64,000 bases of DNA from Cupriavidus oxalaticus (GTDB lineage Bacteria > Pseudomonadota > Gammaproteobacteria > Burkholderiales > Burkholderiaceae): the NCBI RefSeq assembly GCF_016894385.1, contig NZ_CP069811.1, forward strand, positions 2,146,501 through 2,210,500. The letters run 5' to 3'. The position numbers and the translations under genes are program-made. The stretch's first letter is position 1; the number at the start of each line of letters is the position of its first letter. The notes beneath the pieces are model-generated. The model was not told the origin of the DNA and searched no databases. It saw only the letters and a program-made list of their open reading frames with translations. This document shows positions 7,770 through 16,930 of the stretch, in pieces.

Positions 7770-10700
7770 ATGCCCGAATATCTCGCACCCGGCGTCTATG
7801 TCGAGGAAACCCAGGCGAGCAACAAGCCGATCGAGGGGGTCAGCACCAGCACCACCGGGCTGGTCGGCGTGACCGAGCGCGGCCCGCTGGACGTGCCGCA
7901 ACTGGTCACCAGCTTCGGCGAGTTCCAGCGGCTGTTCGGCGGCATGCTGCCGCCGGACGCGTTCACCGGGCCGGGCGGGCGGGTCCACAGCTACCTGCCG
8001 CATGCGGTCGAGGGCTTCTTCCTCAACGGCGGCAAGCGCGCCTGGGTCACGCGCGTGCTGCCCGAACAGGCCGAGCGCGCGCGGCGCGACATGTTCCACC
8101 TCGACCTGGCCAATGCCGCCATGGGCGGCAGCGTGCTGCTGCGCCCGGCGCTGCAGGACACCGGCACGGCCATCAACCTGCCGCGGCTCTATGTGCTCGA
8201 TCCCGGCAACTTCGGCGTCGGCGACTGGGTGCGCGTGGGCGACGGCAGCCGTGCCGACTACCGCCAGGTGCAGGCGCTGGGCGCCGCGCCGAGCCATACC
8301 TCGCTGACGCTGCCGCTGTATTTCTCGCATGCGGCCGGCGCGCCGACGCGCGATATCGCCGTCACCGTGGCGGCCACGCTCAGCCCCTTCACGCTGCGCG
8401 ACGACGCCGGCGCCGGCGCCACCGAGCTGGTGCTCAGCGGCACCGCGGCGCTGATCACCAACCTGCTGCCGCTGACGCACCAGCTGCTGCAGGTCGACGG
8501 CGCCGAGTACGTGTTTGCCGCCGCGGTGGTCGGGCTGGGCGCCACCGAGGCGCGCGTGCTGCTGGAAACCCCGCTGCGGCTGCCGCACGCGCGCGGCGCG
8601 CAGGTCGACGGCCTCGACATCCCGGCAGGCGCCAACGTCAACCTGGAGGTGGCGGCCAGCGCCGGCGACCTGCTGCTGTTCGGGCCCGGCTTCAGCACCG
8701 CGGGCAACCTGGTGGTGGTCGGCGTCGGCAGCGCGCAGGAAGAGGTGCAGCGCGTCGGCACGCTGGCGCAGCTGCCGCTGGACGTGCCCGCCTATGCCGC
8801 CTACCCGGCCGGCACCATCGGCCAGTTGGTCACGCTGGCCGACGACGCGCGCACCGTCACGGACCTGCCGACCAATACGGTGGTGCCGCTCGATACCGTG
8901 GCCGGCATGAGCGCCGGCATGACCTTCACCTTCGGCGCCAGCAACCAGGTGGTGGCGGCGGTCAACCCGGCCCTCGGCCTGGTGCGCCTGGCCGCGCCGC
9001 TGCCGGGCCCGGCGCTGGCCGCCGGCGACGCCGTGCAGGTCGGCGCCGTGGCCGCCAACGTGGTGGCCTATCCGACTGCGCGCGTGGTGCCGCTCGACAG
9101 CGTCAACGGCGTCGAGACCGGCATGACCTTCGACAATGCCGGCGACACCGCGCTGGTCGCGACCGTGCTGCCCGACCTGCGCGCGGTGGTGCTGGCGACC
9201 GCGCTGGCGGCGGCGCCTGCCGCCGGCACCGCCGTCACGGTCGGCGGCAACGCCAATACCGCGCAGGCCCTGCTGCGCCCCGACGTGATCCCGCTGGACG
9301 ATGTCGACGGCCTCGCGCCCGGCATGTCGATCACCATCGGCGCCGATACCGGCACCATCAGCGCGGTCAACACCACGGTGGGCGCGGTCGCGCTGCAGGC
9401 GCCGCTGCCCGCGGCCCCGGCGGCGGGCAGCACCGCCGGCTTCGCGCTGCGCCACACCACCCAGGCCGCGGGCGCGGGCGCGGCGACACTGGCGCTGGAC
9501 AACCGCCTCGGCCTCGATGCCGGCGACGTGCTGCGCATCGGCGTGGCGCCGGACGAGGAATACGCGACCATCGCGCGCGTGCTGGGCGAACGCGGCGTCT
9601 CGCCCGACGCCGGCGTGGTCCAGCTCGCGCATCCGCTCAGCGCGGGCCACGCCAGCGGCGCCGAGGTCGCGCGCCAGGACGTGGCGGTCGACACCACGCG
9701 CCAGCCGGCCACGCTGGTGCTGTCGCCCGCGGCCGGCGGCGAGCAGCTGCTGGTCGGTGACGGCACCACCTATGGCGCGGTGCTGCCGGAATTGGTCCGC
9801 TTCACCACCGCGGACGGCATCGCCTACTTCCACCGCCTCGACGGCGCCGCGGCCAACGCCAACCCGCGGGAGATCGAGCTGGACGACCGCCTCGGCTTCA
9901 GCCACGCCGCGGGCGCGGTGGTGGTCGAGCGCAACCGGCTGTTCGCGGTGCAGGCGCTGGACGCCGGCGGCTGGGGCGACCGCCTGATGATCGCCGCCGC
10001 GGACGAAGCCAGCAGCCTGGCGGCCAATGCCAGTGTGCTGGCCGCCAACCCGCCGCCCGGGCCGGGCATGTTCTCGTCGCTGCAGCTGGCCACGCTGACC
10101 GGGATCGAGCCCGGCACCATCCTGGAACTGCTCGAACCCGACGGCGCGCCGGTGGCCGGCGCCCCGCTGCTGAAGGCGCGCGCGGTCGACCGCGCCAGCC
10201 GGCTGGTGCTGCTGGACCCGCCGGGGCTGCAGGCGGTGCACATGAATGCGGTCAGCAATGCGCTGATGGCCGGCCTCAATGCGCGCGTGCGCTCGCGCGA
10301 GTGGAGCCTGACGGTGCTGCTGCGCCAGCGCCCGGACCCCGCCGTGCCCACGCGCAACGACAACCTGCTGGACCAGGAGAGCTTCCGCCAGTTGTCGATG
10401 GACCCGCGCCACAGCCGCTATTTCGAGCGCGTGATCGGCGCCACCTTCACACCGGGAGCGCCCGCCGACGACGCCGGCAACCCGTTGCGGCGCTGGGACC
10501 GACGCTCGGAAGGCGCGTCGCACTATATCCGCGTGCTCGACCTGGAGCCGGTGATGGCCAACCGCACCGCGATCCGGCTCGGGCCCGAGGCCTTGCTCGA
10601 CGTGCTGCCTTCCGGCCTGGTGCGTCCCGCGCGCCTGCCGCTGTCGGGCGGCAGCGATGCCGTGTCGCTGATGGGCGACGCGATGTACGCCGGCACCGAC

Positions 10701-11570
10701 AGCAACGAGCCCGACCAGCGCACCGGCCTGCAGGCGCTGAAGAACCCGCAGAACATCTCGCTGGTGGCGATTCCCGGCCAGACCACCGCGGCGCTGCAGC
10801 AGGCGCTGATCGACCAGTGCGAGGCGATGCGCTACCGCTTCGCGGTGCTCGACGGCCCGCCGCCCGACAACGACACGCTGGCCGACGTGCAGGACCTGCG
10901 CAGCCGCTACGACTCGCGCTATGCGGCGGTCTACCACCCGTGGCTGACCATTCCCGACCCGTTCCCGCAGAGCCTGGCCAACCTGCGGCAGGTGCCGATC
11001 CCGCCGTCGGGCCACATGCTCGGCATCTATGCGCGCGTGGACAACGAGCGTGGCGTGCACAAGGCGCCGGCCAATGAAGTGGTGCGCGGCATCGCCGGGC
11101 TGACGCGCTACTTCAGCAAGGGCGAGCAGGACATCCTCAACCCGTACCCGACCAATATCAACGTGGTGCGCGATTTCCGGCCCAACAACCGCGGCCTGCG
11201 CGTATGGGGCGCGCGCTGCATCACGTCCGAGAGCGAGTTCAAGTACCTGAACGTGCGCCGCCTGCTGATCTTCCTGGAGGACTCGATCGACCGCGGCATG
11301 CAGTGGGTAGTGTTCGAGCCCAACGCCGAGGAGCTGTGGGCGCGTGTGCGGCGCAGCATCACCAACTTCCTGACCACGGTGTGGCGCAACGGCGCGCTGG
11401 AAGGAACCACGCCCGAGCAGGGCTTCTTCGTCAAGTGCGACCGCACCACCATGACCCGCGACGACATCGACAACGGGCGCCTGATCGTGGTGGTCGGGGT
11501 GGCGCCGGTCAAGCCGGCCGAGTACGTGATCATCCGCATCGGCCTGTGGACGGCCGACGCGGAGCAATGA
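7770..11570 (+). CDS. Giant contractile sheath protein of the eCIS
   Basis: A 1266-residue sheath subunit; family members are usually 350-500 residues. The N-terminus (PGVYVEETQASNKPIEGVST, then FGEFQRLFGG) and the C-terminal domain from about residue 838 to the end (GARCITSES, RRLLIFLEDSIDRGMQWVVFEPN, NGALEGTTPEQGFFVKCD) are typical of phage and eCIS sheaths. The intervening 700 or so residues are a series of beta-type repeats of the style VxPLDxxxGxxxGMxxxIG, for example near residues 370-425, 430-485 and 505-560. In known structures sheath insertions point outward, so these would coat the particle. AGAGGAA at 7758-7764 supports the start. Confidence 0.93.
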   Translation: MPEYLAPGVYVEETQASNKPIEGVSTSTTGLVGVTERGPLDVPQLVTSFGEFQRLFGGMLPPDAFTGPGGRVHSYLPHAVEGFFLNGGKRAWVTRVLPEQAERARRDMFHLDLANAAMGGSVLLRPALQDTGTAINLPRLYVLDPGNFGVGDWVRVGDGSRADYRQVQALGAAPSHTSLTLPLYFSHAAGAPTRDIAVTVAATLSPFTLRDDAGAGATELVLSGTAALITNLLPLTHQLLQVDGAEYVFAAAVVGLGATEARVLLETPLRLPHARGAQVDGLDIPAGANVNLEVAASAGDLLLFGPGFSTAGNLVVVGVGSAQEEVQRVGTLAQLPLDVPAYAAYPAGTIGQLVTLADDARTVTDLPTNTVVPLDTVAGMSAGMTFTFGASNQVVAAVNPALGLVRLAAPLPGPALAAGDAVQVGAVAANVVAYPTARVVPLDSVNGVETGMTFDNAGDTALVATVLPDLRAVVLATALAAAPAAGTAVTVGGNANTAQALLRPDVIPLDDVDGLAPGMSITIGADTGTISAVNTTVGAVALQAPLPAAPAAGSTAGFALRHTTQAAGAGAATLALDNRLGLDAGDVLRIGVAPDEEYATIARVLGERGVSPDAGVVQLAHPLSAGHASGAEVARQDVAVDTTRQPATLVLSPAAGGEQLLVGDGTTYGAVLPELVRFTTADGIAYFHRLDGAAANANPREIELDDRLGFSHAAGAVVVERNRLFAVQALDAGGWGDRLMIAAADEASSLAANASVLAANPPPGPGMFSSLQLATLTGIEPGTILELLEPDGAPVAGAPLLKARAVDRASRLVLLDPPGLQAVHMNAVSNALMAGLNARVRSREWSLTVLLRQRPDPAVPTRNDNLLDQESFRQLSMDPRHSRYFERVIGATFTPGAPADDAGNPLRRWDRRSEGASHYIRVLDLEPVMANRTAIRLGPEALLDVLPSGLVRPARLPLSGGSDAVSLMGDAMYAGTDSNEPDQRTGLQALKNPQNISLVAIPGQTTAALQQALIDQCEAMRYRFAVLDGPPPDNDTLADVQDLRSRYDSRYAAVYHPWLTIPDPFPQSLANLRQVPIPPSGHMLGIYARVDNERGVHKAPANEVVRGIAGLTRYFSKGEQDILNPYPTNINVVRDFRPNNRGLRVWGARCITSESEFKYLNVRRLLIFLEDSIDRGMQWVVFEPNAEELWARVRRSITNFLTTVWRNGALEGTTPEQGFFVKCDRTTMTRDDIDNGRLIVVVGVAPVKPAEYVIIRIGLWTADAEQ

Positions 11571-11603
11571 GCAAACAACGAGCGAACGCTGAGGAGCGAG
11601 GCC

Positions 11604-12062
11604 ATGGCTGCCACCGACATCCGCATCGATCCCTTCCCGGTCTTCAACTTCCGCGTCGAGCTGGACGGGCTGGTCGTGGCCTCGTTCAGCGAGGTCAGCG
11701 GCCTGACCGCCGACGGCGACGCGATCGACTACCGCGAAGGCAAGGACCCCACCAACAACGTGCGCAAGCTGCAGGGCCTGCGCAAGTACACGCCGCTGAT
11801 GTTCAAGCGCGGCTACGTCCAGGACGACACGCTGTGGCAGTGGTACCGCCGCATCGCCGACGGCGCCAACGAGCGCCGCAACGGCAGCGTGATCCTGATG
11901 AACGAGGCGCACCGCGACGTGCTGGGCTGGAACTTCGTCAACGCCTGGATCAACAAGATCGAAGGCCCGAGCCTGACCGCCACCGGCAACCAGGTGGCCG
12001 TGGAAAGCATGGAGCTGCACCACGAAGGCCTGACCATCGAGATCATCAGCACCGCGCCCTGA
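11604..12062 (+). CDS. eCIS inner tube protein 1
   Basis: A 152-residue protein of the phage tail-tube/Hcp-fold family used by PVC and Afp. It starts with DPFPVFNFRVELDGLVVASFSEVSGL and continues with YREGKDPTNNVRKLQGLRKY and LKRGYVQDDTLWQWYR-type segments, the standard order for this family. It would stack as hexamers beneath the sheath to make the inner tube that carries cargo. GAGGAG at 11591-11596 precedes the ATG. It lies between the two sheath genes, as tube and sheath usually do in PVC-type operons. A second, longer tube protein follows at 14168. Confidence 0.95.
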   Translation: MAATDIRIDPFPVFNFRVELDGLVVASFSEVSGLTADGDAIDYREGKDPTNNVRKLQGLRKYTPLMFKRGYVQDDTLWQWYRRIADGANERRNGSVILMNEAHRDVLGWNFVNAWINKIEGPSLTATGNQVAVESMELHHEGLTIEIISTAP

Positions 12063-12089
12063 GCGCGGGCGCACCAGCCGGAGACCGCC

Positions 12090-14171
12090 ATGCACCATGG
12101 CATGCCCGCAGTCAGCATCGAACGGACCGACGCCGCCGGCGCCGAACCGGTGGTGCTGCGCACCGACATCGCGGCGTTCATCGGGCTGGCCGAGCGCGGC
12201 CCGCTCGACACGCCGGTGGCGGTGGAGTCGTGGCGGCAGTTCCAGGCGCATTTCGGGCGGCCCTTCGGCAGCGGCTACCTGGCGTGGGCGGTGCGCGGCT
12301 TCTTCGACAACGGCGGCATGCGCTGCTGGGTGGTGCGCGTGGCGGCACGGCAGTTTGGCGAGGGCGGCAACGATGATGAAGCGCCCGGTGGCGGCGCACG
12401 CAGCGCCGGCGTGCTGCTGTCGGACACCGCGGGCGTGCCGCGCTGGCGCTTGTCGGCCACCTCGCCGGGCAGCTGGGGCAATGAACTGACCATCGCGTGG
12501 CGCCGCGAGCGGCCGCTGACGCAGCGCGCCTTGTCGGCCGACAGCACCAGTGCACGGCTGGCCGCCGTGGCCGGCTTTGCGCCCGGCGAGCTGGTGCGGC
12601 TGGCGCAGCCGGCGGCAAGCGCGCATCGCGTGCTGGTGCATATCGACGCAGCGGCGGGCAAGCTTTATTGGGTCCATCCCGATCCGCGCCAGCGCGGCGC
12701 CGACCAGCTCACCTGGAGCGCGCTGGATCCCGCGCAGCCGCTCACGGTCGAGCGTGTCGCCTACACGCTCGACGTCTGGCGGCGCGACGCCTTTGCCGCG
12801 CAATACCGCGACCTGCACCCGTCGCCGCGGCACCCGCGCTGCTTCGGCACCGTGCTGGCGCCGGCCTATCGCAGCGGCGCGGAGCGGCTGCGCCTGCCGG
12901 CGGTGAATCCCGGCGCCCTGCCCGTGCCGCCCGGACTGGTCGAGATCACTGACCTTGCCCCCGCGCTGCCGCCGCTGCCGCTGGCTGCTGCGTCCGGCCA
13001 GCGGCTGCCGCTCGCGCCCGGCGCCGACGGCCTGGCCGCGCTCACTGCCGGCGATTTCCTCGGCGAGCCGTACTCGGCGCGCGACAGCGACTTCGCCCGC
13101 CTGCGCAAGGCGCGCGGCCTGCAGGCGCTGGCGGAGATCGACGAGATCTCGCTGGTGGCCGCGCCCGACATCCTGATCCGGCCGCAGCCGGACCCCGACT
13201 ACGAGCCGCTGCCGCCTGACACCGCCGACCCCTGCCGCCCCTGCCCGCCGCCCGCGCCGCCGCGCCGCGTGCACCAGCCGCGCGCCATCGCCGAGCTGCC
13301 GCCGGTCTTTGCCGAGGCCGACATCCTGCGCGTGCAGACCGCGCTGATCGCCGACTGCGAGGCGCGCGGCGACCGCTTTGCCGTGCTGTCCGCGCCGTTC
13401 GCGCGCGCCACCGGCCGCGGGCGCGGCATCCGCGCGCTGACGGAGTGGCGCCGCATGCTGGTCGAACAGCAGCCGGCCCGCGCCGCCGCGCTGTACGCAC
13501 CGTGGCTGGCGGTGGCCGAGGACGACGGCGCCGCGCCGCCGGTGGCCGGCAGCGTCGCCGGCGTCAGGGTCGTGCCCGCCTGCGGGCACGTTGCCGGCGC
13601 GATCGCCAATACCGACCTGACGCTGGGCGTGATGCGCGCGCCGGCCAACGTGCCGGTGCAGGGCGTGGTCGACGTGCGCAGCGCCGTCAGCGATGCCCAG
13701 CACGGCGAGCTCAACGATGCCGGCGTGAACGTGCTGCGCGCCGAGTTCGGCCGCGTGCCGATGCTGCTGGGCGCGCGCACCGTCAGCGACGAACCCGAGT
13801 GGCGCTACGTCAGCACCGTGCGCATGCTGATCGCGCTCCGGCGCGCGTGCGACATCGCGCTGCGCTGGGCCGTGTTCGAGCCCAACGACGCGCCCACGCG
13901 CGCCGCCGTGGCCACCACGCTGATCGCCATCCTGACGCTGTTCTGGCAGCGCGGCGCGTTTGCCGGCGCTACCGCGGCGGAATCGTTCTTCGTGCGGTGC
14001 CAGGAGGACCCCACCGAAGACACCACCGGTGCCGACGCGCGCGAGCACGGCCAGCTGATCGCGCTGGTCGGCATCGCGCCGGTGGCGCCGGCCGAGTTCA
14101 TCGTGCTGCGCGTGGGCAGGCAGGACAACCTGCCGGTGTTCTCGCTGTTCGAACGCAAGGAGTTCGCATGA
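12090..14171 (+). CDS. Second contractile sheath protein of the eCIS
   Basis: A 693-residue sheath paralogue. The N-terminal VLRTDIAAFIGLAERGPLDT and FGSGYLAWAVRGFFDNGG segments and the C-terminal LLGARTVSDEPEWRYVSTVR and RGAFAGATAAESFFVRC segments match the sheath fold. The middle holds a separate, shorter insertion than in the first sheath, with a proline/cysteine-rich stretch around residues 365-400 (PCRPCPPPAPPRR). PVC particles build different sheath layers from different paralogues, so this one may form the baseplate-proximal or distal ring while the giant one forms the shaft, or the reverse. Its stop overlaps the next start (ATGA). Confidence 0.92.
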   Translation: MHHGMPAVSIERTDAAGAEPVVLRTDIAAFIGLAERGPLDTPVAVESWRQFQAHFGRPFGSGYLAWAVRGFFDNGGMRCWVVRVAARQFGEGGNDDEAPGGGARSAGVLLSDTAGVPRWRLSATSPGSWGNELTIAWRRERPLTQRALSADSTSARLAAVAGFAPGELVRLAQPAASAHRVLVHIDAAAGKLYWVHPDPRQRGADQLTWSALDPAQPLTVERVAYTLDVWRRDAFAAQYRDLHPSPRHPRCFGTVLAPAYRSGAERLRLPAVNPGALPVPPGLVEITDLAPALPPLPLAAASGQRLPLAPGADGLAALTAGDFLGEPYSARDSDFARLRKARGLQALAEIDEISLVAAPDILIRPQPDPDYEPLPPDTADPCRPCPPPAPPRRVHQPRAIAELPPVFAEADILRVQTALIADCEARGDRFAVLSAPFARATGRGRGIRALTEWRRMLVEQQPARAAALYAPWLAVAEDDGAAPPVAGSVAGVRVVPACGHVAGAIANTDLTLGVMRAPANVPVQGVVDVRSAVSDAQHGELNDAGVNVLRAEFGRVPMLLGARTVSDEPEWRYVSTVRMLIALRRACDIALRWAVFEPNDAPTRAAVATTLIAILTLFWQRGAFAGATAAESFFVRCQEDPTEDTTGADAREHGQLIALVGIAPVAPAEFIVLRVGRQDNLPVFSLFERKEFA

Positions 14172-14722
14172 GCCTCGCCACCCGCCGCGACCCGCTGCTC
14201 GGCTTCAACTTCCTGGTCACGCTGTACGACTCGACCGCCTCGACCGGCTCGGCCGTCACGCGGATCGCGCTGTCGCCGCTGATGCCGGCGCCGGTGGCCG
14301 GCTTCAGCGAATGCAGCGGGCTGGAGATGACGATGGAGACCGACGACTACATGGAAGGCGGCCTCAACGGCACCGTGCTCAAGTTCCCCAAGCGCATCCG
14401 CCATACCGAGATCGTGCTGCGTCACGGCATGACCAAGAGCACCGAGCTGTTCGACTGGTTCTACGCCTTCACGGCAGGCGCCGGCAAGCGCAAGGACGGG
14501 CTGATCACGCTGTGCGACGCGCGCCACCAGCCGCATACCGTGTGGGGCTTCCGCCGCGGCCTGCCGACCAAATACAGCGGGCCGCAGCTCAATGCCCAGC
14601 AGAGCGCGGTGGCGGTCGAGGCCGTCACCATCACCCACGAAGGCCTCTACCAGCTGGGCGGCGCGGCCGCGCTGGCCGGCGCCATCGGCGAGGCCGCCGA
14701 AGCCATCGGGAGCCTGTTTTGA
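14168..14722 (+). CDS. eCIS inner tube protein 2 (tube initiator-like)
   Basis: A 184-residue tube-fold protein: RRDPLLGFNFLVTLYD, then VAGFSECSGLEMTMETDDYMEGG, KRIRHTEIVLRHGMTKSTELFDW and a C-terminal VEAVTITHEGL strand. This order matches the longer tube paralogues of PVC-type systems that form the first ring on the hub. A short helical tail rich in alanine follows. The start codon overlaps the preceding sheath stop, and the stop overlaps the TTG start of the next gene, so three genes are translationally chained. Confidence 0.92.
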   Translation: MSLATRRDPLLGFNFLVTLYDSTASTGSAVTRIALSPLMPAPVAGFSECSGLEMTMETDDYMEGGLNGTVLKFPKRIRHTEIVLRHGMTKSTELFDWFYAFTAGAGKRKDGLITLCDARHQPHTVWGFRRGLPTKYSGPQLNAQQSAVAVEAVTITHEGLYQLGGAAALAGAIGEAAEAIGSLF

Positions 14723-14958
14723 GCGACGTCATCATCGAAAGCGTGGTCAGCCGCGTGCGCGTCGTCGACGGCGCCGGCGGCCTGTCCGAGCAGACCGTGC
14801 GCAGCATCGTCGCGGCGATCCTGCCGGCGGTGCAGCAGATGCTGGCCCACCAGCGCCAGGTGGCCAGCGAGACCTCGACCCGCAACGGCTACCTGGACTG
14901 GATGGAAGGCGAGACTGGATCCGGCGGGTCGGGCGGATCTGACGGAGCCATGCCATGA
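14719..14958 (+). CDS. Small eCIS protein, DUF5908-like (Pvc6-type candidate)
   Basis: A 79-residue protein read from a TTG start that overlaps the tube stop (TTGA). It begins with SDVIIESVVSRVRVVDG, has a helix VRSIVAAILPAVQQMLAHQR and ends in a glycine/serine-rich tail. Position and layout agree with the short DUF5908 proteins found after tube genes in eCIS operons; the match is by general pattern, so the family name is tentative. Its stop overlaps the next start (ATGA), and this tight packing supports it being a real gene despite the rare start codon. Confidence 0.75.
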   Translation: MSDVIIESVVSRVRVVDGAGGLSEQTVRSIVAAILPAVQQMLAHQRQVASETSTRNGYLDWMEGETGSGGSGGSDGAMP

Positions 14959-15659
14959 CGATCCCCGCCAAGGGCAAGTTCAAGGTGCAGGTCGGGCCCA
15001 AGCCCGCCAACACCATCACCTACCCGGTGCAGTTCAACCCCACCGAGCTGCAGTTCGACAAGCAGGTGCAGCTGGCCGAGATCGGCATTCCGGGGCTGGA
15101 CGCGCCGTTGCAGCAGTTCGTGCGCGGCAATGCCGAGAAGCTGACGCTGGAGCTGTTCTGCGACAGCACCGACAAGGGCATGGGCATCGGCGCGCAGTCC
15201 GTGACGAAGGAAACCGACAAGTACTACCAGCTGGTCAAGCTGATCCCCGCGCTGCACGCGCCGCCCGTCGTCACCTTTATCTGGAACGACCAGTTCCCGG
15301 GCAACGAGCTCGGCAAGGCCTGGGGCGGCAGCCAGCGGCGCACCAGCTTTACCGGCGTGGCCGAGAGCGTGCGCAGCCGCTTCACGCTGTTCAGCCCGGA
15401 AGGCATCCCGCTGCGCGCCACCGTCAACCTGGTGCTGCGCGAGTGGCGGCCGATCGAGCAGCAGCTCGGCAAGCAGAACCCGAGTTCGCCCGACCGCAGC
15501 CACGCCCACGTGCTGCAGCGGGGCGAAACGCTCAGCGCGGTGGCCGGCGACTACTACGAGCGCGCCGGCGAATGGCGCGCCATTGCCGACGAGAACGGCA
15601 TCGAGGACCCGCGCCGGCTGGCGGCGGGATTGCGGCTGACGGTGCCGTCGATCCGCTAG
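14955..15659 (+). CDS. LysM-domain hub/baseplate protein (Pvc7-like)
   Basis: A 234-residue protein with an N-terminal FNPTELQFDKQVQ-containing domain typical of eCIS and phage proteins that bridge tube and hub, and a C-terminal LysM domain from about residue 183 (HVLQRGETLSAVAGDYYER, then RLAAGLRLTVP). In characterised particles this protein clamps the hub and is needed for baseplate assembly; the LysM fold is thought to act as a protein contact or to engage peptidoglycan. Its start overlaps the preceding stop by 4 bp. Confidence 0.9.
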   Translation: MTIPAKGKFKVQVGPKPANTITYPVQFNPTELQFDKQVQLAEIGIPGLDAPLQQFVRGNAEKLTLELFCDSTDKGMGIGAQSVTKETDKYYQLVKLIPALHAPPVVTFIWNDQFPGNELGKAWGGSQRRTSFTGVAESVRSRFTLFSPEGIPLRATVNLVLREWRPIEQQLGKQNPSSPDRSHAHVLQRGETLSAVAGDYYERAGEWRAIADENGIEDPRRLAAGLRLTVPSIR

Positions 15660-15685
15660 CACTGCCCCATGGACGCCAACGCATC

Positions 15686-16930
15686 ATGGACGCCGACGAA
15701 TACCTGACCCTCGCGCGCGAATCGGCCCGCACCGGCATCGGGGGCTTCCGCGTGCCGCGCTTCGAGCTGACCATTGACGGCGTGCGGCCGGAGAACAGCG
15801 TGCTGCGCGACATTGTCGACATCACCTACCGCGACAACATCGACCAGATCGACGGCTTCGAGCTGACGGTCGGCAACTGGGACCCGGCGCGGCGCCGCTA
15901 CAAGTACATCGGCTCGGACGACAGCAAGAGCGCGGCCGACGCCACCCTGCATGAGCGGGAGACGCTGTTCGAGCCCTGCGCCAAGGTGGTCCGCATCAGG
16001 ATGGGCTACGGCAGCGAGCTGGTCGAGATGCTGACCGGCAACTTCACCACGATGGAGCCGACCTTCTCCGCCGGCGGCCCGCACACGCTGGCGGTGCGCG
16101 GCCTGAACCGGCTGCACCGGCTGCGCCGCAAGCGCTACGACGGCAACTGGCACGACACCACCGACAGCGCCATCGCCAGGAGCTTCGAGGGCCTGACCGA
16201 TCCGGACTGGCGCAACAGCGGCCAGGACGCGCGCCGCATCCCGATGCCGGTCCGCACCGATCCCGAGCAAGAGCCGCAGCTGGTCTTCGTCGGGCAGAAG
16301 AACGAGTACGACATCGACTTCCTGTGGCGGCGCGCGCGCATCCGCGGCTACGTGGTGACGATCGAGCAGGATCCCGCCGATGGCAGCGACCGGCTCTACT
16401 TCGGCCCGTCCACCAAGGGCGGCCCGACCCCGTACCGGCTCGCCTGGGGCGCCGGGCTGATGGACCTGAAGGCCACGCTGACCACCGCCAACCAGGTCAA
16501 GAAGGTGACCGTGCGCGGCTGGGACCGCGCCGGCCAGCGCGCCATCGAGGAAACCGCGGACCTGGAAGACCCGCGTTTCCTGCGGCGCAACCCGCGCCTG
16601 CTGGAGATCGTCAGGCAATGCGACCCGCGCGAGGAGCGCGTGGTGACGCGCCCGGTCTCGACCCGCAATGAAGCGCGGCAGCTGGCGCTGGACATCCTGA
16701 CGGGCCACGCCCAGGAACTGGTCAAGATCCAGGCCAGCGTGGTCGGCCTGCCGCGGCTGCGGGCCGGCTCGCACGTCAGCATCGAAGGCATCGGCGCGCG
16801 GCTCTCGGGCGAGTACTTCGTCACCGAGACCACGCACACGATCAATGCCAGCGGCTACGTCACCAGGTTCACGGCGCGCCGCGAAGACCCCGACACCGGC
16901 CAGCAACTCGTCCCCGGAGGCACCCCATGA
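15686..16930 (+). CDS. Baseplate hub protein, phage late-control gpD family (gp27-like half of VgrG)
   Basis: A 414-residue protein with RVPRFELTIDGVRP near the start, a central domain (FTTMEPTFSAGGPHTLAVRGLNRLHRLRRK) and a C-terminal segment ending GEYFVTETTHTINASGYVTRF, the usual order of gpD/gp27-type hub proteins. In PVC the hub and spike are one fused VgrG-like protein (Pvc8); here they are two genes overlapping by 4 bp. The start at 15686 is chosen because the upstream in-frame stretch lies inside the LysM gene, and the family starts near this residue. Confidence 0.88.
   Translation: MDADEYLTLARESARTGIGGFRVPRFELTIDGVRPENSVLRDIVDITYRDNIDQIDGFELTVGNWDPARRRYKYIGSDDSKSAADATLHERETLFEPCAKVVRIRMGYGSELVEMLTGNFTTMEPTFSAGGPHTLAVRGLNRLHRLRRKRYDGNWHDTTDSAIARSFEGLTDPDWRNSGQDARRIPMPVRTDPEQEPQLVFVGQKNEYDIDFLWRRARIRGYVVTIEQDPADGSDRLYFGPSTKGGPTPYRLAWGAGLMDLKATLTTANQVKKVTVRGWDRAGQRAIEETADLEDPRFLRRNPRLLEIVRQCDPREERVVTRPVSTRNEARQLALDILTGHAQELVKIQASVVGLPRLRAGSHVSIEGIGARLSGEYFVTETTHTINASGYVTRFTARREDPDTGQQLVPGGTP

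Noticed and set aside
6393..14048. A very long open frame on the minus strand (about 2550 codons) covering the cap, sheath and tube genes
   Set aside because: It lies antisense to well-recognised sheath and tube genes, encodes a His/Gln/Arg/Gly-rich low-information protein and reflects the near absence of stop codons in high-GC antisense frames.
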